This document shows positions 34,276 through 42,764 of a stretch of DNA of 47,004 nt, piece after piece (the first letter of the stretch is position 1; each line of letters begins with the position of its first letter). The DNA lies in the NCBI GenBank assembly GCA_001770655.1, contig MERQ01000093.1, positions 1 through 47,004 of the forward strand, in the 5' to 3' direction. The notes beneath the pieces are model-generated. The model saw only the letters and a list, made by a program, of their open reading frames with translations. It was not told where the DNA came from and did no database searches. A program made the translations under genes and the position numbers. Source of the DNA: Betaproteobacteria bacterium RIFCSPLOWO2_12_FULL_68_20. GTDB lineage: Bacteria > Pseudomonadota > Gammaproteobacteria > Burkholderiales > SG8-39.

Positions 34276-35334
34276 CTATGGCGTGCGCACCACATCCAGA
34301 GGATTGACCGGCCTCGTGACGTGCATCACCAGCGCGTAGGACACCCGCTCGAAGACGCGGAACACAAACGCGAGACCGGCGCGCTCGTCGGGCAGCTCGA
34401 TCGTCGCCTGGGGATCATCCTTGGTCCTGGAAACGTCGCGCGCCGTTCCGCCGCGACTGTACAGCGCGAGCACGTGGCCGATCTCGATGCCGTCCGCGCG
34501 GCCGCGGTTGATCGTGATGATCGAATAGCGGCCCGCCTCGGCAACCCTGCTCGCGCCGTAGACCGACATTACCCGACCCGTCACCTGCGTCGACGGGGCG
34601 TGCGGCGCATAATTGATAGGCAGCGCGCGGCCCGCGGCGACCAGCTTGTCGCCCGCGACCACCTCCTGGGCGACCGACGTGAGCACCACGGTCGCCGGAT
34701 CGCCCGTGCGCGTCACGCGCGCGGATCCGAGGTAGATCGCTTCGAGCCCGACGGTCTGGTTGGTGTCCGGGTCCACGAGGGCGCTGCCGCCGCGGTAGAC
34801 GAACCAGTTTTCCTCCTTCGAGCCTGCAATTCCGCGCACGTATGCCTGGTGGCCGGCGGCGAGGATCACGCGCCCGCCCTCGGTGCCGACGATGGTTGGC
34901 GCCTTCTCCAAACCGTCTGGCTCGATCACCAGCGGCCTGTTGAGGAACGGCTCGATGATCGACGGGGGAATGCTCGGGATCTCCTGCTTGGCCAGCGACT
35001 CGGCGCGTGCCCGGGGACTGAGCTTGACGGTGCCTGGTTCCCCCGCGATCGCAAGCTGCGCGCGCACGCGGTCGAGCACGATCACGTTGCCGGGGTAAAT
35101 GCGATGCGGGTTCTTGATCTGGTCCTTGTTCAGGTTCCACAGCTCCGGCCAGCGCCAAGGCGAGTCGGTAAAGCGCTCGGCGATGCCCCAGAGCGTGTCG
35201 CCCGGGACTACCACGTGGCGATCGGGCGCATCGGGCTTGAGCGCGATCGGCGTCTTCGGCGCCTGCGCGAAAACACCTGCCGAGGCGACGAAGAAAACGA
35301 GCGCTGTGATAGACTTACGCAATTGTTGGACCAT
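34276..35334 (-). CDS. LysM-domain protein with signal peptide
   Basis: A 352-residue secreted protein. The signal peptide is SITALVFFVASAGVFAQA, with cleavage likely after AQA. One LysM domain follows (HVVVPGDTLWGIAERF to YPGNVIVL, about residues 40-87), with an inserted SPWRWPELW stretch typical of the betaproteobacterial DprA-linked LysM proteins. The rest is beta-rich and unassigned. It probably binds peptidoglycan in the periplasm. The ATG at 35334 is preferred over 35451 because the signal peptide begins there. It is divergent from def. Confidence 0.86.
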   Translation of the reverse strand: MVQQLRKSITALVFFVASAGVFAQAPKTPIALKPDAPDRHVVVPGDTLWGIAERFTDSPWRWPELWNLNKDQIKNPHRIYPGNVIVLDRVRAQLAIAGEPGTVKLSPRARAESLAKQEIPSIPPSIIEPFLNRPLVIEPDGLEKAPTIVGTEGGRVILAAGHQAYVRGIAGSKEENWFVYRGGSALVDPDTNQTVGLEAIYLGSARVTRTGDPATVVLTSVAQEVVAGDKLVAAGRALPINYAPHAPSTQVTGRVMSVYGASRVAEAGRYSIITINRGRADGIEIGHVLALYSRGGTARDVSRTKDDPQATIELPDERAGLAFVFRVFERVSYALVMHVTRPVNPLDVVRTP

Positions 35335-35417
35335 GGCGGCCCCCGTCCCTTTCCGGATTTCCGGATCGGCTTGAAAATCCGTTTGTCTACCCGAATGTAG
35401 CACGAAGCCGGGATTGC

Positions 35418-35447
35418 TTATACACCGCCTGAGATTCTGCATATAAT
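35418..35447 (+). promoter_or_regulatory. Candidate promoter of the def operon
   Basis: A perfect TATAAT at 35442-35447 lies 31 bp before the def ATG, with TTATAC (three of six matches) 18 bp upstream at 35418-35423. The 144-bp LysM-def spacer is AT-rich relative to the rest of the window. Transcription would start near 35454. The -35 is poor. Confidence 0.55.
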
Positions 35448-35478
35448 GCATTCAATTTGCAAGTGAAATTCTCCGCAC

Positions 35479-35982
35479 ATGCCGCTTTTGAACATCCTTC
35501 GATATCCCGACGCCCGTCTGCACAAGCTTGCCACGCCGGTGACCGTATTTGACGACGGGCTGAAAAAGCTCGTCGCCGACATGGCCGAGACCATGTACGA
35601 GGCACCCGGCATCGGGCTGGCGGCCACGCAGGTCGACGTGCACAAACAAGTCATCGTGGTCGACGTGTCGGAGCGGCGTGATTCGCTCGTGGTGCTGGTC
35701 AATCCGCAAATCGTCGAGGCAACCGGCGTTTCCGACATCGAGGAGGGGTGCCTTTCGGTCCCGGGCATCTACGAGCTGGTCGAGCGCGCGGAGCGCGTCA
35801 AGGTGCGCGCCCACGACCAGAACGGCAAGCCCTTCACTCTCGAGGCACAGGGCGTGCTCGCGGTCTGCATCCAGCACGAGATGGACCACCTCAAGGGCAA
35901 GGTATTCGTCGAGCACCTGTCGCAGCTTAAGCAGCAGCGCATTCGCGCCAAGCTTGCCAAGCATCTGCGCAAGTCGGCCTGA
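35479..35982 (+). CDS. def: Peptide deformylase
   Basis: A 167-residue metalloenzyme that removes the formyl group from nascent N-termini. All three motifs are intact: [10 protein letters not shown] (motif 1), EEGCLSVPG (motif 2, metal Cys) and HEMDHLKG (motif 3, metal His and catalytic Glu). It starts [14 protein letters not shown], the family standard. It is first in a tightly packed def-fmt-rsmB-DUF4390-ntrY-ntrX run. Confidence 0.98.
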   Translation: MPLLNILRYPDARLHKLATPVTVFDDGLKKLVADMAETMYEAPGIGLAATQVDVHKQVIVVDVSERRDSLVVLVNPQIVEATGVSDIEEGCLSVPGIYELVERAERVKVRAHDQNGKPFTLEAQGVLAVCIQHEMDHLKGKVFVEHLSQLKQQRIRAKLAKHLRKSA

Positions 35983-35992
35983 TCCCCACTTC

Positions 35993-36928
35993 CTGCGCCT
36001 AGTCTTCGCGGGTACCACGGCCTTCGCCGAGCGCTCGCTCGCGGCGCTGATCGACGCGGGCCACGGAATCGCGCTCGTGCTCACGCAGCCAGATCGGCCG
36101 GCGGGCCGCGGCCTGCGGCCGGCGGCGAGCCCGGTGAAGCGCCTTGCGCTCGCTCGCGGGCTCGAGCTGTTCCAGCCCGAAACCCTGAAGTCGCCGGATG
36201 CGGCGGCCCGCGTCGCTGCGGCGCGCCCGCAAGCCTTGGTGGTCGCGGCCTACGGCTTGATCCTGCCGCAGGAGGTGCTCGATTGCGCGCCGCTCGGCTC
36301 TTTCAACGTTCACGCGTCGCTGCTTCCGCGCTGGCGCGGCGCGGCGCCGATTCAGCGCGCGCTGCTCGCCGGCGACATGGAGACCGGCGTGTCGATCATG
36401 CGCATGGACGCCGGCCTTGATTCCGGGCCGGTGCTGGCGCAGCGGCCAGTGCCGATTACGGACGAGGACGACGCGGCGAGCCTGCAACAGCGGCTCGCTG
36501 CGCTCGGTGCCGAGATGCTGGTCGCGGCACTTGCCGAAATTCAGGCCGGGCGCGCGAGCGCCCAAGCGCAGCCGAGCGAGGGGGTCACCTACGCGCGCAA
36601 GGTCGAGAAGGCCGAAACGGTGCTCGACTGGTCGCGCCCGGCCGCGGAGCTCGCACGCGCGGTGCGCGCTTTCCGGCCCGCACCGGGCGCGACGACGACA
36701 CTCGAAGGCGAGGCGCTCAAGATCTGGCGCGCGCGTGCCGTCGAGGGGCGGGGAGCGGCGGGCGAGCTGCTCGCCGCGCGCGACGATGCGCTGCTGATCG
36801 CCTGCGGCGAGGGGGCGCTCGAGGTGAGCGAGCTGCAGCGCTCGGGTGGGCGGCGCCTCAATGCCGCCGAGTTCCAGCGCGGCCGCCGGCTCGCGCCGGG
36901 GACGCGCTTCGGCGCGCGGCAGGATTGA
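35993..36928 (+). CDS. fmt: Methionyl-tRNA formyltransferase (apparent CTG start)
   Basis: A 311-residue formyltransferase that charges initiator Met-tRNA with a formyl group from 10-formyl-THF. The homologous N-terminus reads LRLVFAGTTAFAERSL where the family has MRIVFAGTPEFA. SFNVHASLLPRWRGAAPIQRAL and MDAGLDSGPVL carry the active-site Asn/His/Asp. No ATG, GTG or TTG occurs in frame between the def stop and this point; the codon at the Met position is CTG (35993-35995). The alternatives are initiation inside def at 35678, which would add about 105 unrelated residues, or a sequencing error. The TGA overlaps the rsmB TTG. Confidence 0.9.
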   Translation: MRLVFAGTTAFAERSLAALIDAGHGIALVLTQPDRPAGRGLRPAASPVKRLALARGLELFQPETLKSPDAAARVAAARPQALVVAAYGLILPQEVLDCAPLGSFNVHASLLPRWRGAAPIQRALLAGDMETGVSIMRMDAGLDSGPVLAQRPVPITDEDDAASLQQRLAALGAEMLVAALAEIQAGRASAQAQPSEGVTYARKVEKAETVLDWSRPAAELARAVRAFRPAPGATTTLEGEALKIWRARAVEGRGAAGELLAARDDALLIACGEGALEVSELQRSGGRRLNAAEFQRGRRLAPGTRFGARQD

Positions 36929-38208
36929 AAGCCGCGACCAATCTGGCTCATGCATTGCGCGTTTCGGCGCGCATGGTGGGCCGTGTCGCCGCGGGCGCAA
37001 GCCTGTCGGGCGAGCTCGAGCGGCTCGCCGAGAACGGCGCCGGGACGCAGCCGCAGCGCGCCGCGCTGATCGACCTGACGCACGGGACGCTGCGGCGTTT
37101 CGGCCGCGTCCAGGCGATCGCGCGCGCGCTCTCGCGCCGCGGGCGCGGCGATCCGCTTGTCGAAGCGCTGCTCTGGTGCGCGCTGTATGCGCTCGAATCG
37201 GGGCGCTACGCGGATTACACGGTGGTCGATCAGGCGGTGAAAGCTTGCGCCCTGCTGAGCAGGCCGTCGGCGAAAGGGTTCGTCAACGCCGTGCTGCGCG
37301 GCTATCTGCGCGGCCGGGGCGCGCTCGAGGCGCGCGTCGCGGCCGATCCCGAGGCGCGCTTTCAACATCCGCTCTGGTGGATCGAGATGCTGCGCGCGGC
37401 TGAGCCGGCTCGCTGGGAAGACGTCCTGGCGGCCGGCAATTCGCACCCGCCGATGTGCCTTCGGGTCAATGTGCGCCGCAGCAGCGTGGACGCGTACCGC
37501 GCGCGGCTGCGCGCGGTCGGGATCGCCGCGCGGAGCCTCGGCGAGGCGGCGCTGCTGCTTGAGCGGCCGGTTCCCGCCGCCAGTCTCCCGGGGTTCGCCG
37601 AGGGCGAGGTCTCGGTGCAGGACGCGGGCGCGCAGCGTGCCGCCGTGTATCTCGATCTTGCCGACGGTCAGCGCGTGCTCGACGCCTGCGCGGCGCCGGG
37701 CGGCAAGAGCGCGCACATCCTGGAGCGCGCCGCGGTCGAGCTCCTCGCGCTCGATGCCGATGAAGCGCGCTGCGCCCGGCTCACGCGCCACCTGGCGCGG
37801 CTCGGGCTGGCCGCGCGCGTCCGCTGCGCGGACTGTCGCGCCGCGGGCGCGTGGTGGGACGGCAAACCCTTCGATCGCATCCTCGCGGACGTGCCATGCA
37901 CCTCCTCGGGCGTGGTGCGCCGGCATCCCGACATCAAGTGGTTGCGGCGTGCGCGGGACGTGTCTGCGTTCGCCGCCGCACAGGCGGAGATTCTGGACGC
38001 GCTTTGGCGCGCGCTCGGTCCCGATGGTAAATTGCTGTATGTCACCTGCTCGGTGTTTCCGCAGGAGAACGAGGAGCTGGTCGCGGCCTTCGTCGCCCGA
38101 ACCTCCGGCGCGGAGCGTCTTGCGCTGCCGGGTGGCGCGCCGGCGCAACTGCTTCCCGGACCCAACCACGACGGCTTTTATTTCGCGCTGCTGAGAAAGC
38201 GTCCTTGA
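36925..38208 (+). CDS. rsmB: 16S rRNA (cytosine967-C5)-methyltransferase
   Basis: A 427-residue RsmB. The N-terminal NusB-like helical domain (DLTHGTLRRFGRVQAIA, DYTVVDQAVKACALL and FVNAVLRGYLR) precedes the SAM domain with VLDACAAPGGKSAHILE, ADVPCTSSGVVRRHPDIKW (Cys in PCT) and VTCSVFPQENEELV (nucleophile Cys in TCS). The start is TTG at 36925, overlapping the fmt stop as TTGA. It methylates C967 of 16S rRNA. Confidence 0.95.
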   Translation: MKAATNLAHALRVSARMVGRVAAGASLSGELERLAENGAGTQPQRAALIDLTHGTLRRFGRVQAIARALSRRGRGDPLVEALLWCALYALESGRYADYTVVDQAVKACALLSRPSAKGFVNAVLRGYLRGRGALEARVAADPEARFQHPLWWIEMLRAAEPARWEDVLAAGNSHPPMCLRVNVRRSSVDAYRARLRAVGIAARSLGEAALLLERPVPAASLPGFAEGEVSVQDAGAQRAAVYLDLADGQRVLDACAAPGGKSAHILERAAVELLALDADEARCARLTRHLARLGLAARVRCADCRAAGAWWDGKPFDRILADVPCTSSGVVRRHPDIKWLRRARDVSAFAAAQAEILDALWRALGPDGKLLYVTCSVFPQENEELVAAFVARTSGAERLALPGGAPAQLLPGPNHDGFYFALLRKRP

Positions 38209-38828
38209 AGCGTCGCGCAATGCGCGGCATATCTCATGTTACGCGGTTCATCGTCGCGCTCGCGTCCGCCGCGGCGCTTTGCGCGCGCGCCGACGAGATC
38301 GCCGTACGCGAGGCCAGCCTGCGCGCGGTGGACGATGCCCTGGTGCTTGCCGCAGACTTCGAATTCGAGCTCAACCCGCGGCTCGGCGAGGTGGTGGCGA
38401 ACGGCGTGCCGCTTTATTTCGTGGTCGAGTTCGAGCTGGCGCGCCCACGCTGGTACTGGTTCGACGAGAAGACGGCCTCGGGCAACTTGCAGCGGCGGCT
38501 GTCCTATCATGCGCTGTCGCGGCAGTACCGGCTCTCGACGGGCATGCTGCAGCAGAGCTTCGCGACGCTCGAGGAGGCCCTGAATGTTCTCAGGCGCGTG
38601 CGCAATTGGCCGGTGGTGGACCGCACGGCGATCTTCGCCGACTCGGAGTACGAGGCGACCGTGCGCATGCGCCTCGACATCACTCAGCTGCCCAAGCCGT
38701 TCCAGTTGAGCGCGCTCACCAGCCGTGAGCTGCACCTGGAGTCGCCGTGGAAGCGATTCACGGTGCGCGCACTGCAACTGCCGGCGCCGGTGGAAAGCCG
38801 CGAGCCGGCGGGGGCGAACGAGCGATGA
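38205..38828 (+). CDS. DUF4390 domain protein
   Basis: A 207-residue exported protein of unknown function, always found between rsmB and the NtrY-like kinase in Betaproteobacteria. An N-terminal hydrophobic signal (TRFIVALASAAALCARA) is followed by a beta-rich domain with WYWFDEK, LSYHALSRQYRL and the C-terminal SALTSRELHLESPWKRF. The start used is TTG at 38205, overlapping the rsmB stop; ATG at 38220 is the alternative, five residues shorter. Its stop overlaps the ntrY ATG. A periplasmic role linked to the kinase is an inference from the fixed order. Confidence 0.85.
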   Translation: MKRRAMRGISHVTRFIVALASAAALCARADEIAVREASLRAVDDALVLAADFEFELNPRLGEVVANGVPLYFVVEFELARPRWYWFDEKTASGNLQRRLSYHALSRQYRLSTGMLQQSFATLEEALNVLRRVRNWPVVDRTAIFADSEYEATVRMRLDITQLPKPFQLSALTSRELHLESPWKRFTVRALQLPAPVESREPAGANER

Positions 38829-40900
38829 AGCTGCTTCTCATCGTCGGCACGGCGGTCGCGACGCTCGGCCTTTTCCTGCTCGCTACCGCGAGCGCCGACA
38901 CCACGCTGCTGGCACGCCACTATCCGCTGCTGCTCGGGGTGAACGCCGCGCTCGCCGCGCTGCTGGCGGCCCTGGTCGCCTACCAGCTCGTTGCGCTGGC
39001 GAGGCGCTACCGCGCGCGCGTCTTCGGCGTGCGGCTCACGCTGCGGCTGCTGGTGCGTTTCGCCGCTCTCGCGGTGGTTCCGGGCCTGATCGTTTACGCG
39101 GTCTCGGTGCACTTCCTCACCCGCTCGATCGAATCCTGGTTCGACGTCAAGGTCGACGCGGCGCTCGAAGGCGGGATCAACCTCGGCCAGCAGGTGATCG
39201 ACCAGATGATGACGGAGCTGCAGGCCAAGGCGCGCGCCATGGCGCTTGAGCTGGCCGAGCGCGCTCCGGCGCAGCCGGCGGCACTGCTCGAGCGGCTGCG
39301 CGAGCAGGCGGGAATTCGCGAAGCGGTGCTGGTCACTTCGGGCGGCAGGGTAGTGGCGAGCGCGGCAGTGGACGTGAGCACGCTGCTGCCGGACCTGCCC
39401 GGCGCGCAGGCGCTGCGCCAGGCGCGCGCCAACCGCGGCTACTCGAGCGTGGACGCCCAGGCCGGCGGGCCGCTGTCGCTGCGCGTGGTCGTTCCGGTGG
39501 AGCCGAGAGCATTCTCCGAGGAAATGCGTTTCCTGCAGGTGCGGCAGAACGTGTCGGCGTCGATCGCAAAGAGCGCCGACGCGGTCGAGGCGGCTTACCG
39601 CGACTACCGCCAGCTGGCGATCTCGCGCGAAGGGCTGAAGAGAATTTACGTCGTCACGCTCACTTTTGCGCTGCTCATGGCGCTGTTCGTCGCCGTCGGC
39701 GTCGCGCTCACGCAGTCGAACCTGCTCTCGGAGCCGCTGGCGAACCTCGCCCAGGCGACGCAGGCGCTGGCGCGCGGCGACTTCTCCGGGCAGACGCCCG
39801 TGACGAGCCACGACGAGCTCGGCGTGCTCATCGAATCCTTCAACTCGATGACGCGCCAGCTCGACGAGGCGCGCGGCCTGGGGGAGTCGCGCCGCGTGGC
39901 CCTGGAGACCGCCAAGGCGCATCTCGAGAGCATCCTCGCCAACCTGTCCGCGGGAGTGATGGTGTTCGACCGTGGTTTCGAGGTGACCATCTCCAACCGC
40001 GGCGCTGGCGCCATCCTCGGCGCCGAGGCGCAAGCGTTCGCCGAGCGGATGCGCGCGCAGTTCCGTTCGCAGGGCGCCGCAGCGTGGCAGCTCGAAATCG
40101 CTCTCGTGGGAACCGGCAAGACCCTGCTTGCGCGCGGCGCCGGGCTTCCCGGGGCGACGGGCGGCGGCTACGTGCTGGTGTTCGACGACATCACGCAGCT
40201 CATGGCCGCGCAGCGTGCTACCGCCTGGGCCGAAGTCGCGCGTCGCCTCGCGCACGAAATCAAGAACCCGCTCACCCCGATCCAGCTTTCGGCCGAGCGC
40301 CTCGAGAGGAAGCTCGCCGGCAGGCTCGCGTCCGAGGAGGCCGAGACCCTCAGGCGCTCGATCGAGACGATCGTCAACCAGGTGACGGCGCTCAAATCGA
40401 TGGTGGACGATTTCCGGGATTACGCGAAGCTGCCCGCTCCGGTGCTGGTGCGCCTGGATCTCAACCGGCTGGTGGGCGAGGTGCTTTCGCTCTACGAGAA
40501 CCCGAACGTGCCGATCCGGCGCCGGCTTGCGCCTGGGCTGCCTCCCATCCGCGCCGATTCGGCGCAGATCCGGCAGGTGATCCACAATCTGGTGCAGAAC
40601 GCGCAGGACGCGCTCGAGAACCGCAAGGACCGCGACGCGGCCCCGGCGATCGAGGTGGGAACCGAGCTGGACGGGGACAGGGTTCGCCTGTCCGTATCGG
40701 ACAACGGGAGCGGCTTTCCGGCCGAGTTGATGGCGCACATCTTCGAGCCCTACGTCACCACCAAGCCGCGCGGCACCGGCCTGGGGCTCGCGATCGTGAA
40801 AAAGATAGTCGACGAGCACCACGGCTCGATCGCGATCGAGAACCTGCCGCGCAGCGGCGCCTCGGTAAGCGTGCTGCTGCCGCTGGAGAAGGCCGCCTAG
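38825..40900 (+). CDS. ntrY: NtrY-like sensor histidine kinase
   Basis: A 691-residue membrane sensor. Three N-terminal hydrophobic stretches and a later one (VTLTFALLMALFVAVGVAL) flank a periplasmic region; a HAMP linker (LANLAQATQALARGDF) and a PAS-like domain follow. HisKA carries His477 in RRLAHEIKNPLTP; the ATPase has NLVQNAQDAL, SDNGSGFP and GTGLGLAIVKKI. It should phosphorylate the regulator encoded 4 bp downstream. The ATG overlaps the DUF4390 stop. The stimulus is unknown; homologs affect nitrogen or redox responses. Confidence 0.93.
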   Translation: MKLLLIVGTAVATLGLFLLATASADTTLLARHYPLLLGVNAALAALLAALVAYQLVALARRYRARVFGVRLTLRLLVRFAALAVVPGLIVYAVSVHFLTRSIESWFDVKVDAALEGGINLGQQVIDQMMTELQAKARAMALELAERAPAQPAALLERLREQAGIREAVLVTSGGRVVASAAVDVSTLLPDLPGAQALRQARANRGYSSVDAQAGGPLSLRVVVPVEPRAFSEEMRFLQVRQNVSASIAKSADAVEAAYRDYRQLAISREGLKRIYVVTLTFALLMALFVAVGVALTQSNLLSEPLANLAQATQALARGDFSGQTPVTSHDELGVLIESFNSMTRQLDEARGLGESRRVALETAKAHLESILANLSAGVMVFDRGFEVTISNRGAGAILGAEAQAFAERMRAQFRSQGAAAWQLEIALVGTGKTLLARGAGLPGATGGGYVLVFDDITQLMAAQRATAWAEVARRLAHEIKNPLTPIQLSAERLERKLAGRLASEEAETLRRSIETIVNQVTALKSMVDDFRDYAKLPAPVLVRLDLNRLVGEVLSLYENPNVPIRRRLAPGLPPIRADSAQIRQVIHNLVQNAQDALENRKDRDAAPAIEVGTELDGDRVRLSVSDNGSGFPAELMAHIFEPYVTTKPRGTGLGLAIVKKIVDEHHGSIAIENLPRSGASVSVLLPLEKAA

Positions 40901-40904
40901 CGCC

Positions 40905-42152
40905 ATGGCCCAGATCCTGGTGGTGGACGACGAGGTCGGCATTCGCGAGCTGCTCTCGGAGATCCTCGCCGACGAGGGGCACCAGGTGCTGCTCGCCGAG
41001 AGCGCCGGCACCGCGCGGCGCTGGCGCGAGAAACACCGTCCCGACCTGGTGCTGCTCGACATCTGGATGCCCGATACCGACGGCATCACGCTGCTCAAGG
41101 AGTGGGCGGCGACCGGCCAGCTCACCATGCCGGTGGTGATGATGTCGGGACACGGCACCATCGAGACTGCGGTCGAGGCGACCCGCATCGGGGCGCTCGA
41201 CTTCCTCGAGAAGCCGATCGCGCTGCAGCGCCTGCTCGCCACGGTGAAGCGCGCGCTGCTAAATCGCGAGGCGGCGGCGGCGCCGCAGCTCGCGCTCTCG
41301 GTGCTCGGGCGATCGGCCGCGCTCGCCGAGGCGAAGAAGCGCCTCGCGCAGCTTGCGCATTCGGCCGCGCCGCTCATGCTGCGCGGCGAGCGCGGCACGC
41401 GCCCGGAGCTGTTCGCGCGGCTGCTCGCCGCGCCGGGCGCGCCGTTCATCGCCGGCACGGAGCTGCTCGCCGAGCCGCCATCCGAGCTTCTGGCCAAGGC
41501 AGCGGGCGGCATCCTTTTCCTTCCCGACCTGACGCAGCTCGGAAGAAGCGAACAGCGCTCGCTGGAGTTCCTGCTCGCGCGCGCCGATAAGCACAAGGCG
41601 CGAATCGTGTCATTCTCCCCGGTCGATGCGCGTACGCTTGCCGAGAGGCACGAGTTCGACGCCGAGCTCGCCGCGCACCTCGCGGAGCTGACGCTGAGGC
41701 TCCCGCCGCTGCGCAACGCCGCCGAGGACGTGCCGGATCTCGCTGCGCTGATGCTGGCGCAGCTGGTGGAGGCGAAGGCCTGCCCGCCGCGGCGCTTCGG
41801 CATTGCCGCGCTGAACGCGCTGCGCCACCATTCGTGGCCTGGAAACCTCGCCGAGCTGGAAAGCGTGGTGAAGGACCTCGCGCTCACCACGCTGGAGGAC
41901 GAGATTGCGCTGACGGACGTCGAACGGGCGCTCGCCGAGCGCGCCACGCCGCCACCGCCGCCCGAGATCGCCTTCGACCGGCCCTACCGCGAGGCGCGCG
42001 AGGCTTTCGAGCGCGCATACTTCGAACAGCTTCTCGCGCGCGAGCACGGCAGCATGTCGCGCGTCGCGGAGCGCTCCGGGCTGGAGCGCACCCACCTGTA
42101 CCGCAAGCTCAAGGCGCTCGGGCTGCCGGTCGGCCGGCGCGAGGAGAGCTGA
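40905..42152 (+). CDS. ntrX: NtrX-like response regulator with degenerate AAA+ domain
   Basis: A 415-residue regulator. The receiver domain is intact: the DDE acidic pair near 8-10, phospho-Asp52 in LLDIWMP, Ser82 in MMSGHG and Lys104 in EKP. The central domain (about 133-330) has the size and order of a sigma54 AAA+ domain, but Walker A reads GERGTRPE instead of GExGTGKE. Walker B reads LFLPDL instead of LFLDEI, and no GAFTGA loop is visible. The C-terminus has a Fis-type HTH (SRVAERSGLERTHLYRKLKALGL). I infer DNA binding controlled by phosphorylation without sigma54 ATPase activity. Confidence 0.9.
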   Translation: MAQILVVDDEVGIRELLSEILADEGHQVLLAESAGTARRWREKHRPDLVLLDIWMPDTDGITLLKEWAATGQLTMPVVMMSGHGTIETAVEATRIGALDFLEKPIALQRLLATVKRALLNREAAAAPQLALSVLGRSAALAEAKKRLAQLAHSAAPLMLRGERGTRPELFARLLAAPGAPFIAGTELLAEPPSELLAKAAGGILFLPDLTQLGRSEQRSLEFLLARADKHKARIVSFSPVDARTLAERHEFDAELAAHLAELTLRLPPLRNAAEDVPDLAALMLAQLVEAKACPPRRFGIAALNALRHHSWPGNLAELESVVKDLALTTLEDEIALTDVERALAERATPPPPPEIAFDRPYREAREAFERAYFEQLLAREHGSMSRVAERSGLERTHLYRKLKALGLPVGRREES

Positions 42153-42163
42153 ACGCCGCGGGG

Positions 42164-42265
42164 CTAGCGCGCCTTGGCGGGCTTCTTCGGGCGCCGCGGG
42201 CGTTTCTTGCCGTAGCTGCTGCGGTAGATCTTGCCGCGCCGGGTCCTCTTGTCTCCCTTGCCCAT
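42164..42265 (-). CDS. 30S ribosomal protein THX family
   Basis: A 33-residue basic protein that begins [20 protein letters not shown] and ends in a run of Lys, Arg, Pro and Ala. This is the THX/Thx small-subunit peptide pattern (MGKGDKKTRRGKI...GSYGK). AAGG lies just before the start. It lies between convergent ntrX and the divergent 4HBT gene. It is too short for standard frame calling and is easily missed. Confidence 0.9.
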   Translation of the reverse strand: MGKGDKRTRRGKIYRSSYGKKRPRRPKKPAKAR

Positions 42266-42326
42266 CGTCGCCTTCTGGTTTGGATGCGGCGGTCATTATA
42301 TGGAAAAGCGCTAACATTCGCGGGCC

Positions 42327-42764
42327 ATGAGCGGGGACGAATTCCATTCTGTCGTCGCGCGCTTTGCGTGCGAGGTGCAATGGGGCGATTGCGATCCCGC
42401 GGGAATCATCTTCTATCCGACCTACTTCCGCTGGATGGACGCGGCCACCTGGGCGTTTCTCGACTCGGTCGGCTACAACGCCAGGCGATGCCGCGAGGAG
42501 CACCGGGCGATGCCGCTGGTGTCGGCCGAGTGTCAATTCCTCGCTCCGGCGGGGCAAGGCGACCGCTGCGAAGTTCGCTCGCGCATCACGCGCTTCGGCG
42601 CGAAGTCCTTCGTCGTCAGCCACGAGGTGGTGCGCGCTGACGGCACGCTGATGGCGAGGGGCAACGAGACGCGCGTCTGGGGGCGCTTCGTCGACGGCCA
42701 CGGCTCGCAGATGAAGGGCGAGCCGATTCCAGAGGAGCTGAAAGCGCGCTTTCGCGCTAGCTAG
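42327..42764 (+). CDS. 4-hydroxybenzoyl-CoA thioesterase family protein (YbgC-like)
   Basis: A 145-residue hotdog-fold thioesterase. The active-site signature is WGDCDPAGIIFYPTYFRWMD at residues 19-38, with catalytic Asp23. This form (DPAGxxFYPxYxxW) is that of 4HBT/YbgC-type acyl-CoA thioesterases. Its stop overlaps the tail of the convergent GST-type gene by 8 bp. It lies beside the aromatic-CoA operon and may recycle CoA from dead-end aroyl-CoA esters; that link is inference from position. Confidence 0.88.
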   Translation: MSGDEFHSVVARFACEVQWGDCDPAGIIFYPTYFRWMDAATWAFLDSVGYNARRCREEHRAMPLVSAECQFLAPAGQGDRCEVRSRITRFGAKSFVVSHEVVRADGTLMARGNETRVWGRFVDGHGSQMKGEPIPEELKARFRAS

